The notes under the pieces were generated by a model. That model was not told the DNA's origin. It saw nothing but the letters and a program-made list of their open reading frames with translations, and searched no databases. A DNA stretch of 64,000 bases from Verrucomicrobiia bacterium (lineage in GTDB: Bacteria; Verrucomicrobiota; Verrucomicrobiia; Opitutales; Cerasicoccaceae): positions 50,023 through 114,022 of the forward strand of contig JAUIHT010000011.1 of the NCBI GenBank assembly GCA_030432235.1. The letters are read 5' to 3'. The position numbers and the translations under genes were made by a program. Positions 50,401 to 59,735 of the stretch are shown here, one piece after another. Numbering within the stretch: position 1 is the stretch's first letter; every line of letters begins with the position of its first letter.

Positions 50401-51556
50401 TTTTCAGCCTGAAAATTTAAATCTGATATGGAGGCATTACGAGAGTAACAATGGATTGTATGATGTTTGGACAGTTTGGAATCAGAGCAAAAGGCACGAA
50501 ATTCAAGGTCAGCTGACACTTAAGGGAAAAGGTAAGGCAACATGGGGCTACAAGATTCGGAATGGACAAGAGTTTTCGATTACGGATGAAAGAATACCCG
50601 TATCTGTCCAGCCTATGGAGACTTTGGCATATTTAACGCCAAGGAATCGAATCACAGAGGCACCGGTCGTTTGGTTTAAATTACAGCGGGATTGGTGGCG
50701 AAAACCAGTCACTGAAACGATTAAAGATTTATCCGAGCCAACGAGACGCTTTTCAGTCGGTTTGAACGATGATTGGTCCTTGAGAAAGCTCGGCCCAGAT
50801 GAAGACGGCAGTACTTATGCGGGAAAAGGTGTAGATGACTCATCTTGGGAACGTACTAGCTTGGGTATCTGGCGGCTGCACGATAATGATACGACCAGGC
50901 GATTCTTGCTAAGGAAACAGTTTACAGTGCCTACCACCTGGGAGGGGGGTGATGTTGGGCTATGGATGCAGTCCTGGATACCTCCCACGTTCTATAATTA
51001 CGCTCGAGTTTGGATTGATGGTACTTTGATTTACGACTGGGGTCGGGATGGCATCACCAATAGTAATCCAAACGGAATTCTAATCCCTGGCAAAACTTAT
51101 ACTATTGCTGTCGAGTTCAAATCAGATGGCTTTGTTATTGGGACACGAGGAAACACCTGGTTGTGGGTCTGGCCCAAGCCATCAGGGACTCAATCGCTTG
51201 CTGGAATGTGGAAGCCAAGCCAGGACTTTCTCCATTATCAGAAGCCAATGCGTATCCCCGGAAAGTACGAGGCTCGTAGCTTGCTCAATACAAGTGTGGA
51301 AATACCTGAGGTATATAAGGACTACGGTATCATACTTTCCATAGATGCCACGGGGCCCTTGACCGGTGTTTTGGTAAACGGAAACTGGGTTCGACGGCTA
51401 CACCATCATATTGGCTCACGCTTTGACTTAAACATCACGCCCTGGATTAAGTTTGGTGAACCCAATGAAATAGAATTGGTGTGTATGCAAGGTACCGGTA
51501 AGGGCTTAGTGAAAGCTATTAATTTAAAATTCTATGAAGCTGGGACGTATCCCTAG
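47471..51556 (+). CDS. large GH42-like beta-galactosidase-type lipoprotein
   Basis: This protein of about 1361 residues has a lipoprotein signal ending FVFTSC (Cys25). A TIM-barrel enzyme region follows, with the likely catalytic area ATTILEPHGELRHGQHD (Glu350/Glu354). The GH42-type FQGFLKERYLSLKDLNARWG comes after it. A jelly-roll of GH2 sugar-binding type is inserted into the barrel (EWYSVDFNDSNWPIVVAPG, then DYVKVVVNGTEVGKD). After a GH42 trimerisation-like segment comes a second jelly-roll (WSLRKLGPDEDGS, YARVWIDGTLIYDWGRDG). The start is the ATG at 47471. It is anchored to a membrane and probably attacks galactan-like chains; the residue assignment is tentative. Confidence 0.8.
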   Translation: MKIVPLIRRCFYCYACILTFVFTSCNKPSKPDGTLGENNPETVQSMDKGGVPKAETAQLLGSYLVEELQEIDLRGYGTVSARFYSFPDYTASLLKVACQSTDKAQLTQAKYLSDLQSLPGVSNKNIRIADIDIPVWNVYRQGTIVALQMESDLYIVAADEEKGLVWVVDYVLGNAIQYASAEASVDVPMWLDRWDRYGFRHYYTPWAQPSNHPRGEPYNYFEEFDFAEKNEHSGILLWAQDDYIDTAEGHTNEQLWDWAFQEAKERNLPVGINIMTGGQGEGWFFNRYREQTISKMPQFCGSFHTIANPYFGGAGRLSWCSQEAKDYELAILQGIVSRAVESPNATTILEPHGELRHGQHDIFMEYGPVANVHFQGFLKERYLSLKDLNARWGSTYTSWDAVAVPEVASFLGWYGDALDLSGKWRVMFESADDRRGFDEQGLNKYGSVSSEEAPEEWYSVDFNDSNWPIVVAPGHDRTMFLKQQPAVYRRDFTVSDEFLKSSKQVWLYVWDLNAATGDYVKVVVNGTEVGKDILPHAVPHWGAYDISEIVRVGQNQLSLRLPKGILAYRVYLSHDAPNEYPNLGIEKNAQWVDFADWIVATRLDAVKRGMEMIRQVAPNQQITLMSPNGYEDGVRQLAVQYGGNFHNTGYMGAFWADDMPALMRGTRLPFSLEPGSPAADLEGFKKHLGLYSTQGLQGIDYFIHLGSIFWNEKIRDFFERNLALIKLIGKYHAPEAEVAALYSTRGNALTGYPWGEKPNTNLKAGYWAWNVRANLQGLYESDALTESSFTEGEDERYRVIIDSNTSIMEPEFIEEIKEYVERGGVFVTFVQSGRHTPTVQNAWPIEALTGFKVQDVDMLGSSGEPEQIRRLKPAPDQPVFHGDWNYAKANGLSLAPIMPDAKPLMLWEDGTVAVGMRAIGRGAIIQVGCKFTGKRIMDRYEPGPNDRNPQLPASFRALRELFTQILEWRGVPKVEWSFQPENLNLIWRHYESNNGLYDVWTVWNQSKRHEIQGQLTLKGKGKATWGYKIRNGQEFSITDERIPVSVQPMETLAYLTPRNRITEAPVVWFKLQRDWWRKPVTETIKDLSEPTRRFSVGLNDDWSLRKLGPDEDGSTYAGKGVDDSSWERTSLGIWRLHDNDTTRRFLLRKQFTVPTTWEGGDVGLWMQSWIPPTFYNYARVWIDGTLIYDWGRDGITNSNPNGILIPGKTYTIAVEFKSDGFVIGTRGNTWLWVWPKPSGTQSLAGMWKPSQDFLHYQKPMRIPGKYEARSLLNTSVEIPEVYKDYGIILSIDATGPLTGVLVNGNWVRRLHHHIGSRFDLNITPWIKFGEPNEIELVCMQGTGKGLVKAINLKFYEAGTYP

Positions 51557-51600
51557 AATCTGAAAGTTTCCTTTTCCTAATACTTCTATACCAGAAACTA

Positions 51601-53652
51601 TTGCCAGTGAAACCAAGTGCCTTGATTTCTCCTTTTGATGTGGATTCTCATGAAGCATCCGTTCATACACATACAATTTTCCTGAAAAATCAGATATGTG
51701 TTAACTTGGCTTTTTGTGGGCGACGCTATCTAGGTATTGAGGGTGCACAATGGAAAGATTCTGTCATACTAGTTCAAGGCAGGGGAAGTCTTCCACACAT
51801 TCATACTCCCGAAGGGCGTATCTACACGGAGTTTAATATTATCGATATTATTGAGACGGAAGAACGAGCTATTATTAAACTCGAAGCCGTGGCGATCCAA
51901 TTGCCTCTGAAGGCCGATTTAGATCGTTTTGGTTTTCCTCAACTAGCTCAGAACGTTGAAAAAGGCCGCGATACATTGGAGCTACTTTTTGAGGCCCAAG
52001 AGCAGTCATTGGAGGGTGAAAGCTATTATGGTTTTTCACTTTCCTATCACTGGAGTAGCTCTATCGCCAAAATACATTGGTTATATGAATCGGTGGCGAT
52101 TGCTCCAGGAGGTGCGATCGACCAGACTTTGCTATTGGCTCAGAATTTAACGCAAAATTTTTGCCCCCTGGAAATGGTCGTTGACATCGACTCAGCTTAT
52201 TCAACACAGGAGCATTACAAAGACTCTTGTATTGAAGCCCCATGCCGGGGTGGCGGATCGTCTCCGTTTGATTTAGTGCAATCGGATAGATTGAGTATAG
52301 TAACCTATTTCGAAGCGCCTTGTGCCGAGGGCAACATGCTGAAGGCAAACTGTCAGACAATGCCTGGCGAAGGCTTTGTTACTGTTTCAGATTTTCATTA
52401 CGGCAAGATGACGAATTCATTTCGTACTGCTCCACGTATCGTACTCGTTACGAGGAGGCAGGATACAAGTCGAGAGGATGCGCTTAATCGGTGGACGAGA
52501 TGGTTCGATTACACAGCGGATTCCTGGTGTGAGAGTATTGGTGTTTCAAGAACTTACGCGCGTCAGACTTTGACGTTGGAGGGAACTGGAGTGGGCGGAG
52601 TTGATCCTGGCACGGCTTATCCTGATTTATTGACCGTATGGATAAGTCGTTTGGACTGGTTGGTGGAGAATGGGTTCGAGGTTATAAACCTGCATACTCC
52701 CGAATGGAATAGCGCGGCGAATTCAGAAACAAAGGTCTTTGGCGGCAATAACTGTTGTCCCTGGGAATTTAAACTATCTGAGCATTTGGGCGGTTTAAAG
52801 GGCCTAAGGACTTTCTGTGATGCTTGCCACGAAAGAGGCATTAAAGTATTTATCTGGGTAGCGGGACATCTCCACCGAGAGGCCCCTGTGTGGAAGCATC
52901 ATCCAGAGTGGATTGTGCGACGACCCGATCTTGGTCTTTGGGATGGTCACTATGGTGTAATACACAGTATATCGTTGATCGAGCCCAGTGCGCAGGATTG
53001 GGTCTTCGATGATTTGAAGCTGCTCCGCGAAGAAACCGGAGTCGATGGTATATGGTTTGATTCGTGGACAAACCTTTGTATGGGTGCGGTCAATTGGCAA
53101 CGAGCGGATAGAGGTCCAAATGCGCCCGGCTTACTGCAGCTCATCGGTCGATTAGGGCAGATTGGCTATGAGCTAATGATTGAATGTATGTCTCCACTTG
53201 GGGTGAGTTCATGGGGCAATCTCAAGCATGAGGAATTGCGGGGCCGCGAAGCACTTCTCTTGAATAGCAACTTACGCTACTATATTAATGATTGGCTTGG
53301 CGAGGACGGTATCAGTAGAGATCAATACTTCCGTTCTTTGGCTGCTAGGGCACCTTTTGGCGTATGGATGCATGAATACATGGGAAGACCGGAACCTTTT
53401 CCGGTAGCACTCCCCGATTGGTTTGCTTCATTGACACGTGATTTTAATGCGGTCGTGAATACTATGGAAAAACGTATCCTCTATTCCACCGGTGCGCTTT
53501 GGCTCGATTCCAATGGGGTGCCGGCTGTTTGGTTCGCTTTCAGTCGTGACATTCCAGAGCAGTATATGGATGCAAGTTTCTTTGAGCCATCCACGGGTAA
53601 CCGTGTCTCGAATTTGAAAAGCGAAAACATTTATACAGTTCGACTGCAGTAA
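51601..53652 (+). CDS. clan GH-D-like (GH36/GH27-type) glycosidase
   Basis: This 683-residue protein has an N-terminal beta-supersandwich of about 300 residues. A TIM barrel follows, showing RLDWLVENGFEVINLHTPEW, GIKVFIWVAGHLHREAPVW and TGVDGIWFDSWTN (candidate nucleophile Asp487). YELMIECMSPLGVSSWG and the pairing with LRYYINDWLGEDG fit a GH36/GH31-like barrel. There is no signal peptide, in contrast to the lipoprotein upstream, so it probably trims imported oligosaccharides. The start is TTG at 51601 (GTG at 51607 is possible). Its stop overlaps the next ATG by one base. Confidence 0.78.
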   Translation: MPVKPSALISPFDVDSHEASVHTHTIFLKNQICVNLAFCGRRYLGIEGAQWKDSVILVQGRGSLPHIHTPEGRIYTEFNIIDIIETEERAIIKLEAVAIQLPLKADLDRFGFPQLAQNVEKGRDTLELLFEAQEQSLEGESYYGFSLSYHWSSSIAKIHWLYESVAIAPGGAIDQTLLLAQNLTQNFCPLEMVVDIDSAYSTQEHYKDSCIEAPCRGGGSSPFDLVQSDRLSIVTYFEAPCAEGNMLKANCQTMPGEGFVTVSDFHYGKMTNSFRTAPRIVLVTRRQDTSREDALNRWTRWFDYTADSWCESIGVSRTYARQTLTLEGTGVGGVDPGTAYPDLLTVWISRLDWLVENGFEVINLHTPEWNSAANSETKVFGGNNCCPWEFKLSEHLGGLKGLRTFCDACHERGIKVFIWVAGHLHREAPVWKHHPEWIVRRPDLGLWDGHYGVIHSISLIEPSAQDWVFDDLKLLREETGVDGIWFDSWTNLCMGAVNWQRADRGPNAPGLLQLIGRLGQIGYELMIECMSPLGVSSWGNLKHEELRGREALLLNSNLRYYINDWLGEDGISRDQYFRSLAARAPFGVWMHEYMGRPEPFPVALPDWFASLTRDFNAVVNTMEKRILYSTGALWLDSNGVPAVWFAFSRDIPEQYMDASFFEPSTGNRVSNLKSENIYTVRLQ

Positions 53653-54347
53653 TGGTATCCATGGGATTAATTCGATTAACAATTGTCTTTATCATCACTA
53701 TGGCATCAACAGTCTCAGCAAGCAGTCAATTATTAAGAGTTGGTTGTATAGGGGATTCAATAACAGGTCCAGGTGATGGTCCTGAATATGTAAAGCGATA
53801 TTTAAAATGGCCAGATTTACTACAGTTTTCCATTGACCTCGCAACAGGAGAACAATGCAAAGTACGGAATTTTGGTGTTGCAGGGAGCCATTCCAATCAA
53901 GCCCTGGAGCGTACAACAGCTGAGGTCCAGCCCTGGAAACCAGATATAGCAATTATACTCATCGGAGGAAACGATTTCTCAGTGTCAGATGATGTGAGTA
54001 CGATTAGCCGAAGATTCTATGCCTCCCTTACAGCCATAGTCGGGATACTCAAAGACAGCGACACCAAGGTGCTCTTGCTTCAGTATGCCGAGCCTACCGC
54101 TTTAAATCGAGAGGGTGTCTGGGAGTTTTTGGATGATGGGAATCCCGTGATCAAAAAAGTTTCAGAAGAGCAACAAGTTCCAGTCCTAGATTTAGGACCA
54201 TCATTTGCAGAAGCAGTATCAACATATGGACCTGGCTATATTTTTAACGATACCGATGGTGTGCATCTCAAACCGCTTGGTGAAATAGTGCTAGCGAAAT
54301 CGGTTTTCCAAAAGCTTTGTGAGTTGAATTGGTTGCCTGAAAAATGA
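53652..54347 (+). CDS. exported SGNH hydrolase
   Basis: This 231-residue protein has a signal peptide (LIRLTIVFIITMASTVSA). The complete SGNH set is VGCIGDSITGPG (nucleophile Ser36), FGVAGSHSNQALE (Gly block), IILIGGNDFSVSDD (Asn) and FNDTDGVHLKPLGE (Asp/His pair). It is translationally coupled to the GH36-like gene by a one-base overlap, giving a deacetylase plus glycosidase pair. It is convergent with the exported gene at 54361. Confidence 0.9.
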   Translation: MVSMGLIRLTIVFIITMASTVSASSQLLRVGCIGDSITGPGDGPEYVKRYLKWPDLLQFSIDLATGEQCKVRNFGVAGSHSNQALERTTAEVQPWKPDIAIILIGGNDFSVSDDVSTISRRFYASLTAIVGILKDSDTKVLLLQYAEPTALNREGVWEFLDDGNPVIKKVSEEQQVPVLDLGPSFAEAVSTYGPGYIFNDTDGVHLKPLGEIVLAKSVFQKLCELNWLPEK

Positions 54348-54360
54348 TATTCTTTCATGC

Positions 54361-55122
54361 CTATTTGGGGTTCAATATTTTAAGAATCCGGTAAGCATCA
54401 GCTTTGCCTGGTTTGGTATAGATTAGGGCAGTTATACTATCATCCGGATTAATAATAAGCTGTTGTGCGTGACGTTCCCGCCACTCTCCATCTTCGCTTT
54501 CTGCACCAAGTCGTACTAATAAGGATAATCTTTCGTTAGGTTGTACTGGAACGACTTCTTGGGCACCGCTTTCAAGTAAAGTCCTTTTCTCACCAAACAG
54601 ACAAGCAACCGTTTGTTGCGTAAGATTTATGATATTTGCATTTCCGGGAGGGACATCTTGCCGTGAATTCTCGATAGGTATTATTCGATAGGTATCAGAC
54701 GAATCGGGATTTGGGAAAAAAAGAAGCAAAGTGCGCGAATAATCCTGTGGAATCGTGACTGAGCCCAGGATCACACGATGAGAACTTCCGTCGAACCCGA
54801 CCATTTCCCTGAAAAAAGTGAGAGGGCCGTTACCGAAATATTGGTAAGAGGGTGAGAGCCTGCGTTCGGCTGCTTCAATCTTAACTTTTTCAGCATTATT
54901 ATAGGGGCTGAATTGAATCGTAGGAGGAACATATTTTGGCATGATCATATCATTCATACTCTGATGATCCATTTCGCGAATAGCCGCCTCCATGTTTGGG
55001 TTCGGGCCACCAGGCCATAGGTAAACTTGGAAGTGAATAGGTATTACCTCCTCTTGTGAATGAAGTAAAGTGGGCGCCAAAGAAAGGTACACGAAGATAA
55101 AAAAGAAGTGACTGCGGAACAT
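54361..55122 (-). CDS. exported hypothetical protein downstream of the giant pilin-like gene
   Basis: This 253-residue protein has a signal peptide (FFFIFVYLSLAPTLLHS). The mature part is mixed (HRVILGSVTIPQDYSRTLLL and YRIIPIENSRQDVPPGNANI, ending SITALIYTKPGKADAYRIL) and looks like a folded beta-rich domain. I do not recognise the family. It starts 26 bp after the stop of the 1095-residue pilin-like protein and is surely co-transcribed with it, so it may form a complex with it or assist its assembly. Confidence 0.7.
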   Translation of the reverse strand: MFRSHFFFIFVYLSLAPTLLHSQEEVIPIHFQVYLWPGGPNPNMEAAIREMDHQSMNDMIMPKYVPPTIQFSPYNNAEKVKIEAAERRLSPSYQYFGNGPLTFFREMVGFDGSSHRVILGSVTIPQDYSRTLLLFFPNPDSSDTYRIIPIENSRQDVPPGNANIINLTQQTVACLFGEKRTLLESGAQEVVPVQPNERLSLLVRLGAESEDGEWRERHAQQLIINPDDSITALIYTKPGKADAYRILKILNPK

Positions 55123-55148
55123 GATGTGTCAGTTAGTTTGCAGATTAC

Positions 55149-58100
55149 TTAGAGAGCGTTTAGCCATTGGAAGCTTACGATAACGTACCGCCTGCCGAAT
55201 GTAATATTCTCCTGGCCCGTAAGGCTGGTCAACGGCGTGTCTGGAGAGTCTGATTCAGGGTCCACATAATCAGGCAGTCTTTGTACAATAGCCTCTCCCC
55301 AGGCCTGGCTTTTCGAGCCGTTAAAGGGATTCGTGTTTTCACCATAAACGCGGATTTTGAATGTATCGGAACGAACCGTTATGATGGAACCTATTCGCGC
55401 GAGTATGTCTGCTTGTGTTAGCCAACCGGGCAAAGATTCTGTTCTCCAGCCTTCTTGGGGAAGCTCTTCAAAGCCTGCCTCGGTGCGAGGAGCAGTTGCA
55501 TAGGCGTTTTCCGATAGACTTGTGTTTATACGTGCTTTTGTTCCGTCAATCTCTAGCTCGTTTGCTTCGGCAGTGCTCAGATTGTCGGCCTCTCGTATGG
55601 CTGCGCTGAGAGCACCACGCAATCGGAAAGCATCGCTATCGAGATCGGTTGGCGCATCGGAGGCCGGATCCCGGTTAACGAAATCTGATAACGAAGTATA
55701 AGGGTGGCCACGCCCCAGCGAACGCCATTTATTTTCTTTAACAATTTGTCTGGCCAGATTGGCGATCTGCTCGCGATCTAAGGATCGATATCCATGGTAT
55801 GCTGATGAAGAATCAGCGTCTTCCGTGTCTGAATTGAAAAGGTCTCCTGGGTTATTATGGATTCGCAAATAGGGAGAGGCATCCGTTGATTTGTCTTCGA
55901 CTGCTTCGCCAAAAAATGCGGCTAGTACAGCGCGCCATGCCTCTTCTGAAGTCGAGTTTACATTGAACGCTCCATCGATTATTAGTTCGCTCGCAGCATT
56001 GAGACTACTTAAAGGGCTTGTCTCCGTGGGGTCCAGTGGAACAAGGCGAGTATTGGCGGTTTCGCGACTCGTGGGTGCCGTAAGGGTGGAGAAATAGTAT
56101 TTATCCCATAAAGCTTCGTTGAGAAAATGGGAGTAATCGTAGTGTCGGCCTTCTACTAGGGCATAGGTTCTTGGGAAACCTGACAGATATTCGTCTTCAT
56201 CCCAATCTACGTATAGCGAATCGAGGGCAATCTTTGGGTCCGCCTCACTGTTTCCGACCGAATAGGCGGGCAGGAAATTATCATATCGCCCCCACTGTAG
56301 CCTATTGCCCGTGTCTGTCCGATTCGCATTTAGAGAGACGTTACTGCGTGATGTATCAGCATGAGAATAATACAGAGGGGCATGCATCAGCTGACCAATA
56401 CTCTGTAGGGTGCTTCGGTTTTCGGGGGTCTCAAATAATATTGTGGAGTCAATATATGCCGAATCGACACTTAGCCCATTGCCAATGTTGATTAAGCCAA
56501 AATCACGGTCAAAACCATCAATTTCACTGGAGCTGTAAAAGCTTGGGTTAATGAGATGTTTGGCTTGTATCGTGGATTGATTCGAGGCGTACAAATGTAA
56601 AGGGTTGGCACCTTGCGTTGAAGCGCGAGGGTTTTGATGCGTCAACCATTTGATGGATCGGTCTTCTCCACTTTCACCTATAATTTCGGTGAAGTTCATT
56701 ATCGCTTTCAGACCCACGCTACCCTCCATAGTCGCTGAGCCTAATGGTTGTATTTGCGTTTCTGAGGCTGAAGGTTGATTCAGGCCTCCCAGCCAGAATA
56801 CTTGCTGCAAAATTTGATCCCCATCACGTAATCGGACACTTTCAGATATGGAAGTGTGAGCGCGAAGGGTGAAGTTATACTCAGTGCTAGTGGGATCTCC
56901 AGGGTCATAGCCAGCCTCAATATCAGTGGGTATAGAATAGCATGCAGTAGGCCTGTAACCAGGAAGAAGTGAATAATACTGGTAGTTGGAATAGCGCATT
57001 TCCATTTGGTTCTCTTCCGCGGAAGTATCTCCATAGGGAGGACTGAAGGCAACCGATTCACCCGGTGCCAGTACGACATTCCCAATTTCAAAGTGCATAC
57101 CAGCTGAAAAGCTAAGGTTACTCGGAAAGCGTGGATCGGTGAAGTTATTGTAGGTTCCAATGCCATCGATCTCTATTTGCCATCCATAGAATGTGCTAAA
57201 GTAGTAATTGAAGACCGGTGTGCTGTGGGTGCGATCCCAGAAATTGCGAGCGATGTCTATTTTTCCGTTATCAATTTCAAGTGGTCGGTCGTAGGGGTTC
57301 CATAAAACCAAGGCGGGGAAAATCTCCAAGAATACGCTATATTTTTGTGTGCCTGTATTCAACTTATAGCGTGGTACCACATAAAACTGGATCAATGTAA
57401 TGACAGGAGAAATGCCAGTCTGAATATCGGTTGCAGAACGTGCAGACAGATTCCCGTTCTCCTTGATGCCCAGGGCGCCTGAATTTGCCCAACTTTTCAA
57501 CTGGTTCCAGAGTGGTCCGCCAGGATCTTGAAAGCTCTGGCTGCCACTTAAAGGAGGGAATATCTGGCCTGTTGGCGTATTTAAATTATCGAATAAAGCC
57601 AATGTGAGATCCTGCTTTAAGCCACCGTTAAGCGTGTCTGTAAGATGGCCATAACTATTAACAGTAACGTCCTGAAAATAATTATTCAATGATGCCTCTT
57701 GGGATAGATTTGAAGCGAAAACTGATAGGGTCTGTAAATCGATGATTTTTTGCAGTTCTGCTTGTTCGATATCAGTCATCCACTCAAGTTCGCTCATTTG
57801 ACTGACGTCAACTTTTGTCGGTGTAAGCAAGGGGTAGGTGGCATTGCCAACTGCGCTGAGTGTGGCTTTTGCCTTTACACCTTCATCTGCAACCCAAAAT
57901 GCGTATGCATTTTTGCTGTCCAAGGAGACCAGCGGGACTTGAACGCTACTGTCAGAATACATTGGTACCGCATTTGATATAGTGGAAGCAGGAGTTAGAA
58001 ATGTAGACTCCGCTGGGCTACTATGTTCATTGCCACTGACGAGCCAAGTGATTAGCTCCCCATTGGAATTCCAAACTCCAGTCCAGTTGGGATAGGTTAC

Positions 58101-58436
58101 GCCCTCAAGTTCAGCCGTTGCAGGATTGCTATCTAATGTTGCAGATGTCACCGTTACACGTTGGTCAGGTCCGCTGTTTTGTTGCAATTCTGCTAGTGCT
58201 ACATTCAAGGCTAACAATGCGTTCTGTCTGGCTAGGCTCAACTCACCTCTTGTACTGGCTAATCGTAGCTCAATACTGACAAAACTAGTCAGACCTAAAA
58301 GTAGAATGAAAATGAAAGCCAGTAACGAGAAAGCGGCAACAAGTGCAAAACCTCTTCGTCGGTAGGGCGCATGCCTGCTTAGGATGCCGCTAAGTCTTCG
58401 TTGGGGTCTAAACTCCTTGATGGGAGTGATTAACAT
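55149..58436 (-). CDS. giant pilin-like protein (GspK/Verru_Chthon cassette A-like)
   Basis: This 1095-residue protein has a basic leader and a prepilin-type cleavage point (RRRGFALVAAFSLLAFIFIL) at residues 26-45. Ala, not Glu, is at +5, as in GspK-type tip pilins. A helix with RGELSLARQNALLALNVALA follows, as in Verru_Chthon cassette A proteins (TIGR02600 type). The rest is a very large exported domain with LARQIVKENKWRSLGRGHPY and TSLSDFVNRDPAS near the end. The usual B, C and D cassette partners are absent; only one small exported protein follows. A perfect 13-bp palindrome lies about 80 bp upstream (58515), so a LacI regulator probably controls it with the hydrolase genes. Confidence 0.82.
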   Translation of the reverse strand: MLITPIKEFRPQRRLSGILSRHAPYRRRGFALVAAFSLLAFIFILLLGLTSFVSIELRLASTRGELSLARQNALLALNVALAELQQNSGPDQRVTVTSATLDSNPATAELEGVTYPNWTGVWNSNGELITWLVSGNEHSSPAESTFLTPASTISNAVPMYSDSSVQVPLVSLDSKNAYAFWVADEGVKAKATLSAVGNATYPLLTPTKVDVSQMSELEWMTDIEQAELQKIIDLQTLSVFASNLSQEASLNNYFQDVTVNSYGHLTDTLNGGLKQDLTLALFDNLNTPTGQIFPPLSGSQSFQDPGGPLWNQLKSWANSGALGIKENGNLSARSATDIQTGISPVITLIQFYVVPRYKLNTGTQKYSVFLEIFPALVLWNPYDRPLEIDNGKIDIARNFWDRTHSTPVFNYYFSTFYGWQIEIDGIGTYNNFTDPRFPSNLSFSAGMHFEIGNVVLAPGESVAFSPPYGDTSAEENQMEMRYSNYQYYSLLPGYRPTACYSIPTDIEAGYDPGDPTSTEYNFTLRAHTSISESVRLRDGDQILQQVFWLGGLNQPSASETQIQPLGSATMEGSVGLKAIMNFTEIIGESGEDRSIKWLTHQNPRASTQGANPLHLYASNQSTIQAKHLINPSFYSSSEIDGFDRDFGLINIGNGLSVDSAYIDSTILFETPENRSTLQSIGQLMHAPLYYSHADTSRSNVSLNANRTDTGNRLQWGRYDNFLPAYSVGNSEADPKIALDSLYVDWDEDEYLSGFPRTYALVEGRHYDYSHFLNEALWDKYYFSTLTAPTSRETANTRLVPLDPTETSPLSSLNAASELIIDGAFNVNSTSEEAWRAVLAAFFGEAVEDKSTDASPYLRIHNNPGDLFNSDTEDADSSSAYHGYRSLDREQIANLARQIVKENKWRSLGRGHPYTSLSDFVNRDPASDAPTDLDSDAFRLRGALSAAIREADNLSTAEANELEIDGTKARINTSLSENAYATAPRTEAGFEELPQEGWRTESLPGWLTQADILARIGSIITVRSDTFKIRVYGENTNPFNGSKSQAWGEAIVQRLPDYVDPESDSPDTPLTSLTGQENITFGRRYVIVSFQWLNAL

Positions 58437-58514
58437 GGGAATAAAGTAGGGTTGGGGAGATTTTTAGTATAGTTAAAATAAATAGTGCAGCTTCTATACG
58501 CGAGATGGATTTTG

Positions 58515-58527
58515 TCGAACGGTTCGA
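58515..58527. promoter_or_regulatory. 13-bp palindromic operator candidate, copy 2
   Basis: This is a perfect copy of TCGAAC-G-GTTCGA, 79 bp upstream of the giant pilin-like gene start and downstream of the LacI paralogue 2 stop. It is in a promoter position for the pilin gene. Confidence 0.75.
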
Positions 58528-58607
58528 ATCGCTGTCATTACGTTTTTCTGCTGGTAAATTATCACTCATTAAATAAAGGATATCGTCTCTATAAAAACTA
58601 AGATTTA

Positions 58608-59660
58608 TCATTGCTGTCTAATTGTCGGGCCGCGCACCCATTCGCCCGTTATGAGGGTTCCGGCTTGGAATGAAGGAATGCTTGTTTCTCCACGGTTAAT
58701 TTGTCCAATGACTAAATCGGCGGCCTTTTTTCCTAAGCACTCCATTCTCTGATTGATCCCTGTTCCGATATGGCGAGAATCTTCGTTCAAGTCGAGCATG
58801 GCTACTCCGATATCCTCAGGATAGCGGTACCCTAAGTCATTGAGCCATTCTGGAATGAAGTTATTCAAGCAAAGGCAGGCATCTGGCTTGTAGCACGAAA
58901 TCCAATCGGCAAACCGCCTGCGGTCATTCAATCGGGCGTTATCTCGCATTTCATTCAATGTTAGCACGGGAGGCCATTGGGGCTTTTCCATCCTGATGGT
59001 ATTGTATGCTGCAACCAATCGATGCTCCATGATGTTATCAACCCAGGCATCTAGGACGATGCCGACCTTGCTGTAACCAGCATATATCATTTTTTCACAA
59101 GCAAGTTTGGCGGTGTAAAAATGGTCTACTGTTACAAAATTCAATGCTGGGGATTGTATTCTTGGCCCAATGACTATGCAGGCCTGGTTCTCCCATATAG
59201 ATCTACAGTCGGCAAGATCGCTCTCATTGCGGACATCATAGAAAATCACCCCTTTGATAGTTCTGGCTTTGAGGATTTTTGAAAGCCTCGTTGAGTATTG
59301 CTGGATACTCTGAGGCGCATCACTAAGCCGGAACTCGTTGATTTCATATCCATGTTGCCGTGCTTGTTGGGTATAGCCTTGCACTAGCAGGGTTGAGGCA
59401 GCATTCCGGTTTTTCTTTACTTCGGGATTGAGGCTGATGGCGGCAAGCGTTGCGATGTACTTGCCTGAATTTGATTTTCGCAACTCGCCCATAAGTTGTG
59501 CCAACAAGGCATTGGACTGGTATCCCTGTTCGCGGGCGATTTTTTGAATCTTCATTTTTAGAGATTCAGACACCCTTGAATCGTTTCTAAGCGCAAGCGA
59601 TACCGTGGATTTAGAAACACCCGCCTTGTTGGCAATTGTCGATAGGGTAGGCTTACTCAT
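58608..59660 (-). CDS. LacI-family transcriptional regulator, paralogue 2
   Basis: This 350-residue protein runs from ATG 59660 (MSKPTLSTIANKAGV); the frame extending to 59699 has a weaker start. The recognition helix KSTVSLALRNDSRVSE is identical to paralogue 1 at 44340-45383, and most of the effector domain is conserved as well. A perfect palindrome identical to that of paralogue 1 lies 76 bp upstream at 59736, in the divergent region toward the double pectate-lyase-like gene. It may sense a different but related sugar, since effector-domain residues differ. Confidence 0.93.
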   Translation of the reverse strand: MSKPTLSTIANKAGVSKSTVSLALRNDSRVSESLKMKIQKIAREQGYQSNALLAQLMGELRKSNSGKYIATLAAISLNPEVKKNRNAASTLLVQGYTQQARQHGYEINEFRLSDAPQSIQQYSTRLSKILKARTIKGVIFYDVRNESDLADCRSIWENQACIVIGPRIQSPALNFVTVDHFYTAKLACEKMIYAGYSKVGIVLDAWVDNIMEHRLVAAYNTIRMEKPQWPPVLTLNEMRDNARLNDRRRFADWISCYKPDACLCLNNFIPEWLNDLGYRYPEDIGVAMLDLNEDSRHIGTGINQRMECLGKKAADLVIGQINRGETSIPSFQAGTLITGEWVRGPTIRQQ

Positions 59661-59735
59661 TGTAGCTTGGTTGATTGGGATTAATTTCAACCAGGGCATC
59701 TTATTGGATGTTAAATAGAGGTAAATGGTTCAGTT

